Part shown: positions 17,614 through 25,755 of the stretch, in pieces
Layout of the letters: every line of letters starts with the position of its first letter
Position numbering within the stretch: position 1 is the first letter of the stretch
Assembly (NCBI RefSeq): GCF_014648815.1
Contig: NZ_BMRV01000001.1
Coordinates: 248,001-312,000 of the forward strand
Origin: Streptomyces flaveolus
GTDB lineage: Bacteria > Actinomycetota > Actinomycetes > Streptomycetales > Streptomycetaceae
Direction: 5' to 3'
Length of the DNA stretch: 64,000 bases
Made by a program: the position numbers and the translations under genes
Notes under the pieces: generated by a model
Database searches by the model: none
The model's input: only the letters and a program-made list of their open reading frames with translations
Told to the model about the DNA's origin: nothing

Positions 17614-19286
17614 GCCAGGGCCTCCCGCACCTGCGTCACCGTCAGCCACTTCTGCGGCGCCAGGACCTTCGCGACCTGCGGCGCGAAGGACGGGGACGCC
17701 ACCACCACGTCCGCCGCCGGGCCGTCGGCGATCACCTCGCCCTCGGCGAGCAGGACCACCCGGTCGGCCAGCTCGGCGGCCAGCTCCACGTCGTGCGTGG
17801 CCAGCACGATCGCGTGCCCCTCGGCCGCCAGGGAGCGCAGGATGCCGGCCAGCCGGGCCTTCGCCGCGTAGTCCAGGCCGCGCGTCGGCTCGTCCAGCAG
17901 CAGCAGCGGCGGGCGGGCCGTCAGCACGACGGACAGGGCCAGCGTCAGCCGCTGGCCCTCCGAGAGGTCGCGGGGGTGGGTGTCGTCGGTGACGCCGGGG
18001 AGCAGCTCCGTCAGCAGGGCGCGGCAGGTGCCGGGCGCCGCCTCCGCGTCCCGGTCGGCGGCCGCGCACTCGGCGGCGACCGTGTCGGCGTACAGCAGGT
18101 CGCGCGGCTCCTGCGGGACCAGACCGACACGGCGTACCAGCTCGCGCGGGGGCGTGCGGTGCGGTACGGCGTCGCCGGTGCGGACCGAACCGGCGGACGG
18201 TTCGACGAGGCCGACGAGCGCCGACAGGAGGGTGGACTTACCGGCGCCGTTGCGGCCCATGAGGGCGACCGTTTCGCCGGGGGAGACGGTGAGGTCGACG
18301 TCGCGCAGTGCCTGGACACGGTCGCGCCGGACGGCGAGGGAACGGACCTCGGCGGCGTACGGGGAGGGGACGGCGTCCGGGGTCTTCCGGCGGCGGCGCA
18401 GGAAGGAGGCGGGCGCGGGCCGGGGCGCCGGGAGCGCGGAGCCCGAGGGCGCGCGCTCCGGAGGCCGCCGGCCGGCCAGCCGTTCCCGCAGCGGGGCCGC
18501 GCGGCGGCGGGCGTCCCGGACCGTCAGCGGCAGCGGGGACCAGCCCGCCAGCCGGCCCAGGTCCACCACCGGCGGGTACACCGGGGACACCGCCATCACC
18601 TCCGCCGGGGAACCGATGACCGGTGCCGCGCCCGGGGACGGGAGCAGGACGACCTGGTCGGCGTACTGGACGACGCGTTCCAGGCGGTGCTCCGCCATCA
18701 GGACCGTCGTGCCGAGGTCGTGGACCAGGCGCTGGAGCACCGCCAGGACCTCTTCGGCGGCGGCCGGGTCCAGGGCGGAGGTCGGCTCGTCCAGGACCAG
18801 GACGTCGGGGTGCGGGGTGAGGACCGAGCCGATGGCGACGCGCTGCCGCTGGCCGCCGGAGAGCGTGGCGATGGGGCGGGCGCGCAGGTCGGACAGGCCC
18901 AGCAGGTCGAGGGTCTCCTCGACGCGGCGGCGCATCACGTCCGGGGCGAGGCCCAGCGACTCCATGCCGTAGGCCAGCTCGTCCTCGACGGTGTCCGTCA
19001 CGAAGTGGGACAGCGGGTCCTGGCCGACCGTGCCCACGACGTCGGCGAGTTCGCGCGGCTTGTGGGTGCGGGTGTCGCGGCCGGCCACGGTGACCCGGCC
19101 GCTCAGGGTGCCGCCGGTGAAGTGCGGCACGAGGCCGGAGACCGCGCCGAGCACGGTCGACTTGCCGACGCCGGACGGGCCGGCCAGCAGCACGAGTTCA
19201 CCCTCGGGGACCTCGAAGTCCACGCCCCGGGCGGTGGGTTCGGCCACTCCGTCGTACGTCACGGAGACATCCTCGAAGCGGATCAC
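17610..19286 (-). CDS. Fused double ECF ATPase (EcfA1-EcfA2)
   Basis: 558 residues with two ABC ATPase domains in one chain. Domain 1: Walker A GPSGVGKST, signature LSGGQRQR, Walker B VLVLDEP. Domain 2: Walker A GRNGAGKST, signature LSEGQRLT, Walker B LLLLDEP, H-loop ATHD. A Pro/Arg-rich linker (~residues 260-330) joins them. It powers vitamin uptake with the T and S proteins. GTG at 19286 overlaps the upstream gene by 4 bp (GTGA). Confidence 0.93.
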   Translation of the reverse strand: MIRFEDVSVTYDGVAEPTARGVDFEVPEGELVLLAGPSGVGKSTVLGAVSGLVPHFTGGTLSGRVTVAGRDTRTHKPRELADVVGTVGQDPLSHFVTDTVEDELAYGMESLGLAPDVMRRRVEETLDLLGLSDLRARPIATLSGGQRQRVAIGSVLTPHPDVLVLDEPTSALDPAAAEEVLAVLQRLVHDLGTTVLMAEHRLERVVQYADQVVLLPSPGAAPVIGSPAEVMAVSPVYPPVVDLGRLAGWSPLPLTVRDARRRAAPLRERLAGRRPPERAPSGSALPAPRPAPASFLRRRRKTPDAVPSPYAAEVRSLAVRRDRVQALRDVDLTVSPGETVALMGRNGAGKSTLLSALVGLVEPSAGSVRTGDAVPHRTPPRELVRRVGLVPQEPRDLLYADTVAAECAAADRDAEAAPGTCRALLTELLPGVTDDTHPRDLSEGQRLTLALSVVLTARPPLLLLDEPTRGLDYAAKARLAGILRSLAAEGHAIVLATHDVELAAELADRVVLLAEGEVIADGPAADVVVASPSFAPQVAKVLAPQKWLTVTQVREALA

Positions 19287-20590
19287 GACGGCTCCTTGGC
19301 GGATACGGGGGCGGGGGCGGATACGGGCTCGGGGGCGGGGGTGACGAACGCCGGGAGCAGGCCGAGGAGCACGGCCGCGGCCGGCCACAGCGGGAGCGAC
19401 GGCGCGACCAGCGGGACCACGCCCGGGTGCAGCGCCGCCGGGTCGCGGGACGCGGCGACGAACATCAGGGCCGCGACGGCCACACCGGAAGCGGTGACCA
19501 GCCAGGCGCGGGCGTCCCAGCGGTCGGGGCGGTAGCGGGTGCGCGGGGACCGGCGGCCACCGAGCCACAGCCCCGCGAGCGCGGCGGCGAGTCCGGCGAG
19601 GAGCACGGGGATGCCGTACGTGCCGCCGGCGGCGGTCAGCACGCCGTACGTCCCCGCGCAGACGCCGAGCAGGCCGCCGAGGGTGAGGGCGGCGGTGGTA
19701 CGGCGTACGGCGGCGGGGACCTCGGCGGTACGGCCGTAGCCGCGGGCGTCCATCGCGGCGGCGAGGGCGACGGAGCGCTCCAGGGCGCCCTCCAGTACCG
19801 GCAGTCCGACCTGGAGCAGGCCGCGTACGCCCTTGTCGGGGCGGCCTCTGAGGCGGCGGGCGGCGCGGAGGCGGTGGACGTCGGCGATGAGGTTCGGGGC
19901 GAAGGTGAGGGCGACGACGACGGCCACGCCCATCTCGTACAGGGCGCCGGGGAGGGACTTGAGGAGGCGGGAGGGGTTGGCGAGGGCGTTCGCGGCGCCG
20001 ACGCAGATGAGGAGGGCGGCGAGCTTCATCGCGTCGTACAGGGCGAAGGCGAGGCCCTCGGCGGTGACGCGGCCGCCGAGGCGGATGCCCTGCGCCCAGT
20101 GGGGGAGGGGGACTTCGGGGAGGGTGACGAGGGTGTGGGTGCCGGGGATGGGGGAGCCGAGGATCGTGGTGAAGGCGAGGCGGATGAGGAGGACGGCGAG
20201 GGCGAGTTTGACGAAGGCGCCGTAGGAGCGGGACCAGGGGGCGTGGGGGCGGCGGGCGGTGACGACGTAGGCGGAGACGGCGACGAGGAGGGCGAGGAGG
20301 AGGGGGTTGGTGGTGCGGGTGGCGGCGGTGCCGAGGGCCAGCGCCCAGAGCCACCAGGCGCCGGGGTGGAGCCCGGACGCCGGACGCGTGGTGGCCGTGC
20401 GCTGGTGCGGGCGGGGGGCGGGGGCGCTTGCCCGCGCTGACAGGGTGCCGCCTGCGCCCACCCTCCCCCACTCTCGGCTTCGCCCGAGCGGGGGGACCCC
20501 CATCGCCCCAGCGGCACGACTGCCCGCAGGCTGGGGCGACTCACGGCTGCCATCCCAGCCCGCGGGCTCCGCTGCTTCAGGAGTTGGCAT
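19283..20590 (-). CDS. ECF transporter transmembrane (T) component, CbiQ/EcfT family
   Basis: Up to 435 residues. The EcfT core with about six helices starts near residue 75 (WWLWALALGTAA). The coupling motif AMDARGYGR of the Ala-Arg-Gly type is present. The ATG at 20590 overlaps the upstream gene by 14 bp. The first ~70 residues are unconserved in look and contain the translation of an interspersed hairpin repeat (20464-20502), so the true start may lie further in; GTG/ATG codons near 20450-20510 are options. Confidence 0.85.
   Translation of the reverse strand: MPTPEAAEPAGWDGSRESPQPAGSRAAGAMGVPPLGRSREWGRVGAGGTLSARASAPAPRPHQRTATTRPASGLHPGAWWLWALALGTAATRTTNPLLLALLVAVSAYVVTARRPHAPWSRSYGAFVKLALAVLLIRLAFTTILGSPIPGTHTLVTLPEVPLPHWAQGIRLGGRVTAEGLAFALYDAMKLAALLICVGAANALANPSRLLKSLPGALYEMGVAVVVALTFAPNLIADVHRLRAARRLRGRPDKGVRGLLQVGLPVLEGALERSVALAAAMDARGYGRTAEVPAAVRRTTAALTLGGLLGVCAGTYGVLTAAGGTYGIPVLLAGLAAALAGLWLGGRRSPRTRYRPDRWDARAWLVTASGVAVAALMFVAASRDPAALHPGVVPLVAPSLPLWPAAAVLLGLLPAFVTPAPEPVSAPAPVSAKEPS
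20464..20502 (+). repeat. Interspersed Streptomyces hairpin repeat, copy 1
   Basis: TCCCCCACTCTCGGCTTCGC followed by CCGAGCGGGGGGACCCCCA. The arms CTCGG/CCGAG and CCCCC/GGGGG fold into a stem-loop. A second copy lies at 23656-23696 in the opposite orientation. Sequences of this kind are scattered through Streptomyces genomes (recall). Confidence 0.8.
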
Positions 20591-21230
20591 TCCTGCGCCG
20601 CCTCGACTGCCAGGTTGCCGCTGCGGCCAGGGCTGCGACGATGGCCATGCCGGTGACCAGGCCGGTCGACGGGCCGCCGTCGTCGTCCTGTGCGGGCTTC
20701 TCCGCCGGGGCCGCGCTCGTCGTCGGGTCCTGCCGCGTCACCTGCTCCCCGCACCCCGTCCTCGGGTAGCCCGCGATGGCGCACAGCAGGGCGTTGGTGT
20801 CGTAGCGGAGGGGGCCGGCGACCGCGGCCAGGGCGTCGGCCGTCGTCGCGTCGGGGGCGACGCGGGCACAGGCCGTACGGCCGGCGGGCGGGGTCTCACC
20901 GGACGGGGCGTCGGACGCCGTGCCGAAGTCCAGGACCAGCGCCACCCGCTTCTTGCCGTCCTCCGCGGGCGTCCTCGCGCAGATCGTCGCGAAGTCCGCC
21001 GCGCCGCGCGGCTGGGCCGCGTCGCCGGAGTCCTCGCTCACCGAGAAGCGGAAGCCCTGGACGTCGCCGTCCGAGGGGCGGGCCATGGAGGGGCCCTGGG
21101 TGGCGTACGTCCAGTGGTCGCCGTCACGGTCCCAGAACGACCAGTAGCGGTAGCCGGCGGCCTGCGCCGGGCCCGCGCCCGCGACGATCACGAGCGCGGC
21201 CAGCAGCAGAAGGGCGAAGCGGCGTATCAC
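20577..21230 (-). CDS. Secreted, C-terminally anchored protein of the B12 operon (SCO2322-type)
   Basis: 217 residues: an N-terminal signal peptide ending near AGPAQA, a beta-rich domain starting YRYWSFWDRDGDHWTYAT, a Pro/Ser/Thr stalk, and a C-terminal helix (LVTGMAIVAALAAAATW) followed by RRRR. It is therefore exported and held at the outer membrane face. GTG at 21230 overlaps the upstream gene by 4 bp. It has no known catalytic motif. Its place between a barrel-type surface protein and the ECF module suggests a role in capturing the ligand. I recall the family name but not a function. Confidence 0.82.
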   Translation of the reverse strand: MIRRFALLLLAALVIVAGAGPAQAAGYRYWSFWDRDGDHWTYATQGPSMARPSDGDVQGFRFSVSEDSGDAAQPRGAADFATICARTPAEDGKKRVALVLDFGTASDAPSGETPPAGRTACARVAPDATTADALAAVAGPLRYDTNALLCAIAGYPRTGCGEQVTRQDPTTSAAPAEKPAQDDDGGPSTGLVTGMAIVAALAAAATWQSRRRRNANS

Positions 21231-22480
21231 GGCTGCTGCTTCCGGTTGCGACCGCTGATGAAGATGCCGATGCCGATGCCGAAGACGAGGCAGACGCCGA
21301 CGAACCACCAGACGCCGAACGGGGAGTCGTCCTTCTCGTCCTTCGCCCCGTCGTCCTGCTTCCCGTCCGCGCCGGTGGCCCGGTCGGTCGCCTGCATGCC
21401 CTGCGGGGCCGGTCCCGTGGCGTTGAGCCGCTCGACCAGGTCGGTGCCGCCGAAGGCGCGGGGGTCGGTGCCCGTGGCGTGGGCGGCGAAGATCAGCTGG
21501 GCGTAGGCGGCGGGACCGCTCTGCTCGGCCCAGGCCGCGGAGTTCTTCTCCAGCCAGGCCAGCGGCTTGGCGGCGCTGCCGGCCCCGCCCTGTGCGGCGA
21601 GCGCGACGACGGCGTCGGCGGTGTTGCCGTAGTCGGGCTGGGCGGCGGCGCCGGAGAGGGCGGACGTCAGGTGGCCGTCCTTGGCGACCGCCCGGGCGAG
21701 GTGGGCGGCGCCGTTCGCGGCGGCCTGCTCGCGGGTGGGCTCGTCCGCTCCGGCGCAGCCGGCGTCGCCGCCCGCCGCCTTGCCGGGCTCGGCGACCAGG
21801 CCCTTGCCGAGCGCGCCGAGGACACCGGCGGCGGTCGCGTCGTCGTTCGCGAGGAGCTTGCCGTCCTTGTCGGGCTGGAAGGCGAAGGCGCCCGCGCCCT
21901 TGCTCTCCGAGCAGGGCAGGGCGAACGTCAGCAGGGCGTCGTAGGGCGACTTGCCGTCCTTCGCGACGTCCTCCGGATCGGTGCCGGTGGCGGTCAGGGC
22001 GCCGATGACCACGGAGGTGGAGTTGGCGTCGCTGGGGCCGCCGGGGGTGTAGCCCCAGCCGCCGTCCTTGTTCTGCACGGACTTCAGCCAGCCGAGGGCG
22101 TCCTCGACGACGTCGCCGTGTCCGCCGACGGCCCACAGTGCCTGGACGGCGGCGGCCGTGCTGTTGGTGTCGACCATGGTCTTGGCGTCGCAGGGCTTGC
22201 CGGTGTCGGCCCGGTAGGGCGCGAAGGCGCCGTTGTCGCACTGCTGCCCGGTGAGCCAGTTCACGGCCTTCGTGGACGGGATCACGCCCGCGGTGTCCTG
22301 GGCGAGCAGGGCGAGCGACTGGCGCCAGACGCCGTCGTACTGGGGGTCGGTGGTGCCGTACAGCCCGTCGGGCGTGGAGGCGGAGGCGGACGGTGACGGG
22401 TCGGCGGCGACCGCGGGCGCGGCGGCGCCGAGCACGGCTATGGCGGCGAGAGCCGCGGCGCTGCGACGGCGGACGTTCAT
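21227..22480 (-). CDS. Surface-anchored prenyltransferase/squalene-cyclase-repeat protein (intrinsic-factor-like fold)
   Basis: 417 residues: signal peptide (cleavage near APAVAA), then repeats of the alpha/alpha-barrel type such as VNWLTGQQCDNGAF, ALGWLKSVQNKDGGWGYTPGG and NSTSVVIGAL, a disordered Gly/Asp/Lys stretch, and a C-terminal helix (VWWFVGVCLVFGIGIGIFI) with a basic tail. Animal intrinsic factor and transcobalamin use the same barrel for B12. First gene behind the cobalamin riboswitch, so a corrinoid-binding lipidless surface receptor is a reasonable inference. ATG at 22480. Confidence 0.85.
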   Translation of the reverse strand: MNVRRRSAAALAAIAVLGAAAPAVAADPSPSASASTPDGLYGTTDPQYDGVWRQSLALLAQDTAGVIPSTKAVNWLTGQQCDNGAFAPYRADTGKPCDAKTMVDTNSTAAAVQALWAVGGHGDVVEDALGWLKSVQNKDGGWGYTPGGPSDANSTSVVIGALTATGTDPEDVAKDGKSPYDALLTFALPCSESKGAGAFAFQPDKDGKLLANDDATAAGVLGALGKGLVAEPGKAAGGDAGCAGADEPTREQAAANGAAHLARAVAKDGHLTSALSGAAAQPDYGNTADAVVALAAQGGAGSAAKPLAWLEKNSAAWAEQSGPAAYAQLIFAAHATGTDPRAFGGTDLVERLNATGPAPQGMQATDRATGADGKQDDGAKDEKDDSPFGVWWFVGVCLVFGIGIGIFISGRNRKQQP

Positions 22481-22518
22481 GATCGGCGGGTGCCTTTCCC
22501 TGTGCGGGACCGGACAGC

Positions 22519-22547
22519 ACGGGGCACCCCCGGCGGCTCGGCCCCGT
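22519..22547 (-). promoter_or_regulatory. Hairpin in the riboswitch expression platform
   Basis: ACGGGGC (22519-22525) pairs perfectly with GCCCCGT (22541-22547). It lies between the cobalamin aptamer and the first start codon (22480), where a terminator or ribosome-site sequestering stem is expected. Confidence 0.5.
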
Positions 22548-22589
22548 ATGCCTCGACGGTGCCCGTGCACGGCGGGCGCCGGGCACGTG

Positions 22590-22720
22590 AGCCGGTCACA
22601 GTCCCGCCCCGGGGCGATCCGGCTCACCGCCCGGAACGGACGGCTCACGGTTGCGGGTCAGCGCCGGAATTGCACCGGCTTCCCCCCGTACGGGTGTGAT
22701 ACGACGCCGCCACTTTACCC
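22590..22720 (-). promoter_or_regulatory. Cobalamin riboswitch
   Basis: On the minus strand the conserved core reads GGGGGAAGCCGGTGCAATTC then CGGCGCTGACCCGCAACCGT, matching the aptamer consensus GGGAA...GGTG.AA.TCC...GCTG.CCCGCAAC.GT. A downstream GAGCCGGATCGCCCCGG fits the degenerate B12-box region. It precedes the barrel/ECF operon on the same strand. Ends are approximate. Confidence 0.9.
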
Positions 22721-22747
22721 GCCCGTAAGAAGGGCGGGGCGGGGTGC

Positions 22748-23491
22748 CTAGCCCCGCTCCCCGGGCGTCCCCGCCGCCGTCAGGTCGATCAGGCGGCAGA
22801 CCGTGTCGATGTCCACCTTCACCTGGGCGAGGGACGCGCGGCCCGAGAGCCAGGTGATCAGGGTGGAGTGCCAGGTGTGTTCGACGACGCGGACCGCGGA
22901 GAGCTGTTCCGGGGTCGGGTGGGCCGGCCCGCCCATCGCGTCCAGGATGATCGCCGTGGTCTGGCGGGAGACCTGGTCGACCTCCGGGGAGACGCTGCGG
23001 TCGGCGAAGGTGAGGGCGCGGGCCATCGCCTCGGCCAGGTGCGGCTCGCGCTGCAGGGCGCCGAAGGCCCGCATCAGGGTCTGCGCCACCCGCTCGGCCG
23101 CCGTCCCGCCGGTCGGCGGCTGCTTGCGCAGCGTCGCGTGCAGGTGCTCCAGCTGGTCCTGCATGGTCGCGACCAGCAGATGGACCTTGGACGGGAAGTA
23201 GCGGTACAGCGTGCCGAGGGCGACCTGCGAGGACTCCGCGACCTCGCGCATCTGCACCGCGTCGAAACCGCCCCGGCCGGCCAGCCGGGCGCTCGCCTGG
23301 AGGATGCGGCGACGGCGCGCCGCCTGCCGTTCCGTCAGGGGCGGGGAGGAGGGCGCGGGGCGGCGCACGGGCTCGGCCGCCGTCCCCGTTGCCGGGTTGT
23401 CCACCTTGGTCACCTTCTTCCCCTCGCCCGGTCCGGTGGGGGTCCCGTCGTGGCTGCCGTCGTGGCGTGAATCACCTGATCCACTCGTCAC
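22748..23491 (-). CDS. TetR-family regulator, KstR-like
   Basis: 247 residues. The HTH region RRRRILQASARLAGRGGF / VQMREVAESSQVALGTLYRYFPSKVHLL closely resembles mycobacterial KstR, the repressor of sterol and lipid catabolism genes, and later segments (AMARALTFADRSVSPEVDQV, WLSGRAS) also fit. The first ~50 residues are a disordered extension. GTG at 23491. A perfect KstR-type operator lies 47 bp upstream, so the gene is probably autoregulated and may control the divergent trio. Confidence 0.87.
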   Translation of the reverse strand: MTSGSGDSRHDGSHDGTPTGPGEGKKVTKVDNPATGTAAEPVRRPAPSSPPLTERQAARRRRILQASARLAGRGGFDAVQMREVAESSQVALGTLYRYFPSKVHLLVATMQDQLEHLHATLRKQPPTGGTAAERVAQTLMRAFGALQREPHLAEAMARALTFADRSVSPEVDQVSRQTTAIILDAMGGPAHPTPEQLSAVRVVEHTWHSTLITWLSGRASLAQVKVDIDTVCRLIDLTAAGTPGERG

Positions 23492-23537
23492 AGCGCCCCT
23501 ACCTGCCGGTAGATTCGGAGCCTCTGACGATCAAGTC

Positions 23538-23551
23538 TGAAACTTGTTCTA
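23538..23551. promoter_or_regulatory. KstR-type operator
   Basis: TGAAACTTGTTCTA fits TNNAACNNGTTNNA at every fixed position. It lies between the KstR-like gene (start 23491) and the glycosyltransferase gene (start 23606), close to both promoters. Confidence 0.75.
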
Positions 23552-23605
23552 GATTAACGTCCCGGCATAGTGTCGCGGGACGAAGCAGGGAGAGAGGGGC
23601 CCGGA

Positions 23606-25027
23606 GTGACCGCTGAGGCCAGTCAGGCGGGTCCCCGTCAGGAGCTTGCCGCCGGTGGGGGTCCCTCCCGCTCGAGCGGAGCCGAGAGTGGGGGATTGCG
23701 CCCGCTCCGCATCGCACTCCTCACCTACAAGGGAAACCCGTTCTGCGGCGGCCAGGGCGTCTACGTCCGCCACCTGTCGCGCGAACTGGCCCGCCTCGGC
23801 CACCGGGTCGAGGTCATAGGCGCCCAGCCCTACCCCGTGCTCGACGAGGGATACGACGACCGGCTGTCCCTCACCGAGCTGCCGAGCCTCGACCTCTACC
23901 GCCAGCCGGACCCCTTCCGCACCCCGAAGCGCGGCGAGTACCGCGACTGGGTCGACGCCCTCGAGGTCGCCACCATGTGGACCGGCGGCTTCCCCGAACC
24001 GCTGACGTTCTCGCTGCGCGCCCGCCGCCATCTGCGCGCCCGCCGCGGCGACTTCGACGTCGTCCACGACAACCAGACCCTCGGGTACGGCTTGTTGGGC
24101 GACGTCGGCGCCCCGCTCGTCACCACCATCCACCACCCCATCACCGTGGACCGGCAGCTCGAACTGGACGCCGCCGACGGCCGCAAGCGCCGCTACGCCG
24201 TGCGCCGCTGGTACGCCTTCACCCGCATGCAGAAGCGCGTCGCGCGCCGCCTGCCCTCCGTGCTCACCGTCTCCGGCACCTCCCGCCAGGAGATCGTCGA
24301 CCACCTCGGCGTACGGGACGACCGCATCCACGTCGTCCACATCGGCGCCGACACCGACCTGTTCTCGCCCGACCCGTCGGTGCCGCAGGTGCCCGGCCGG
24401 ATCGTGACCACGTCCAGCGCGGACGTGCCGCTCAAGGGCCTGGTCTTCCTCGTCGAGGCGCTGGCGAAGGTCCGCACCGAGCAGCCCGACGCCCATCTCG
24501 TCGTGGTCGGCAAGCGGCCCGCCGAGGGGCCCGTCGCCCAGGCGATCGAGCGGTACGGCCTCGACGGCGCCGTCGAGTTCGTCAAGGGCATCTCCGACGC
24601 CGAACTCGTCGACCTCGTCCGCTCGGCGCAGGTCGCCTGCGTGCCGTCCCTGTACGAGGGGTTCTCGCTGCCCGCCGCCGAGGCCATGGCGACCGGCACC
24701 GCGCTGCTCGCCACGACCGGCGGGGCCGTCCCGGAGGTCGCCGGACGCGACGGGGAGACCTGCCTCGCCGTGCCGCCGGGCGACGCGGGCGCGCTGGCCG
24801 CCGGGCTGAACCGGCTGCTCGGCGACCCGGAGCTGCGGGCCCGGCTCGGCGCGGCCGGACGCGAACGTGTGCTGCGGCACTTCACCTGGGCCCGCGCCGC
24901 CGAGGGCACGGTCGCCCGCTACCGCGAGGCCATCGGCCCCACCTCCACGACCACCCCGATGGTCGTGCCCGCGACCCCGACACCCAGTGACACCCGCGTC
25001 TATCCCGAAAGCAGGGCCACGTGCTGA
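23606..25027 (+). CDS. GT4-family glycosyltransferase
   Basis: 473 residues with a GT-B fold. N-terminal CGGQGVYVRHLSRELARLGH is the usual GT4 glycine loop; the C-terminal donor site includes PSLYEGFSLPAAEAMATG with the ExxGxxxxE-type pair. GTG at 23606 is preferred because AGGGAGAGAGGGG sits just upstream; a GTG at 23570 is in frame. Residues ~12-30 are the translation of an interspersed hairpin repeat. The next gene overlaps by 7 bp. Sugar donor and acceptor are unknown; an envelope glycolipid role is inference. Confidence 0.9.
   Translation: MTAEASQAGPRQELAAGGGPSRSSGAESGGLRPLRIALLTYKGNPFCGGQGVYVRHLSRELARLGHRVEVIGAQPYPVLDEGYDDRLSLTELPSLDLYRQPDPFRTPKRGEYRDWVDALEVATMWTGGFPEPLTFSLRARRHLRARRGDFDVVHDNQTLGYGLLGDVGAPLVTTIHHPITVDRQLELDAADGRKRRYAVRRWYAFTRMQKRVARRLPSVLTVSGTSRQEIVDHLGVRDDRIHVVHIGADTDLFSPDPSVPQVPGRIVTTSSADVPLKGLVFLVEALAKVRTEQPDAHLVVVGKRPAEGPVAQAIERYGLDGAVEFVKGISDAELVDLVRSAQVACVPSLYEGFSLPAAEAMATGTALLATTGGAVPEVAGRDGETCLAVPPGDAGALAAGLNRLLGDPELRARLGAAGRERVLRHFTWARAAEGTVARYREAIGPTSTTTPMVVPATPTPSDTRVYPESRATC
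23656..23696 (-). repeat. Interspersed Streptomyces hairpin repeat, copy 2
   Basis: GTGGGGGTCCCTCCCGCTCG then AGCGGAGCCGAGAGTGGGGGA. It is the reverse complement of the copy at 20464-20502 with a few changes that keep the stem. It lies inside the N-terminal coding region of the glycosyltransferase. Confidence 0.8.
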
Positions 25028-25755
25028 CCGTCGACTTCTCCCGGTTCCCGCTCGCCCCCGGCGACCGCGTCCTGGACCTCGGCTGCGGCGCCGGCCGGCA
25101 CGCGTTCGAGTGTTACCGGCGCGGCGCCCAGGTCGTGGCGCTGGACCAGAACGGCGAGGAGATCCGCGAGGTCGCCAAGTGGTTCGCCGCGATGAAGGAG
25201 GCCGGTGAGGCACCGGCCGGTGCCACCGCCACCGCCATGGAGGGCGACGCGCTGGCCCTGCCCTTCCCGGACGAGTCCTTCGACGTCGTCATCATCTCCG
25301 AGGTGATGGAGCACATCCCCGACGACAAGGGCGTCCTCGCCGAGATGGTCCGCGTCCTCAAGCCCGGCGGGCGCATCGCCATCACCGTGCCCCGCTACGG
25401 CCCCGAGAAGGTGTGCTGGACGCTGTCCGACGCCTACCACGAGGTCGAGGGCGGCCACATCCGCATCTACAAGGCCGACGAGCTCCTCGCGCGCATCCGC
25501 GAGGCGGGCCTCAAGCCGTACGGCACCCACCACGCGCACGCGCTGCACTCGCCCTACTGGTGGCTGAAGTGCGCCTTCGGCGTCGACAACGACAAGGCGC
25601 TGCCCGTGCGGGCGTACCACAAGCTGCTGGTCTGGGACATCATGAAGAAGCCGCTGGCGACGAGGGTCGCCGAGCAGGCGCTCAACCCGCTGATCGGCAA
25701 GAGCTTCGTGGCCTACGCGACCAAGCCGCACCTCCCGCCGGTGGACGCCACGTGA
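25021..25755 (+). CDS. Class I SAM-dependent methyltransferase
   Basis: 244 residues. Motif I is RVLDLGCGAGRHAFECYRRG, the acidic residue after strand 2 is in VVALDQN, and FDVVIISEVMEHIPD and LKPGGRIAITVPRYGPE complete the fold. GTG at 25021 overlaps the glycosyltransferase gene by 7 bp, and the next gene overlaps this one by 4 bp, so the three are made together. Acceptor unknown. Confidence 0.9.
   Translation: MLTVDFSRFPLAPGDRVLDLGCGAGRHAFECYRRGAQVVALDQNGEEIREVAKWFAAMKEAGEAPAGATATAMEGDALALPFPDESFDVVIISEVMEHIPDDKGVLAEMVRVLKPGGRIAITVPRYGPEKVCWTLSDAYHEVEGGHIRIYKADELLARIREAGLKPYGTHHAHALHSPYWWLKCAFGVDNDKALPVRAYHKLLVWDIMKKPLATRVAEQALNPLIGKSFVAYATKPHLPPVDAT

Noticed and set aside
17793..19535. 580-codon plus-strand frame opposite the ECF ATPase
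   Set aside because: The minus strand encodes two complete ATPase domains; the plus frame is a high-GC shadow.
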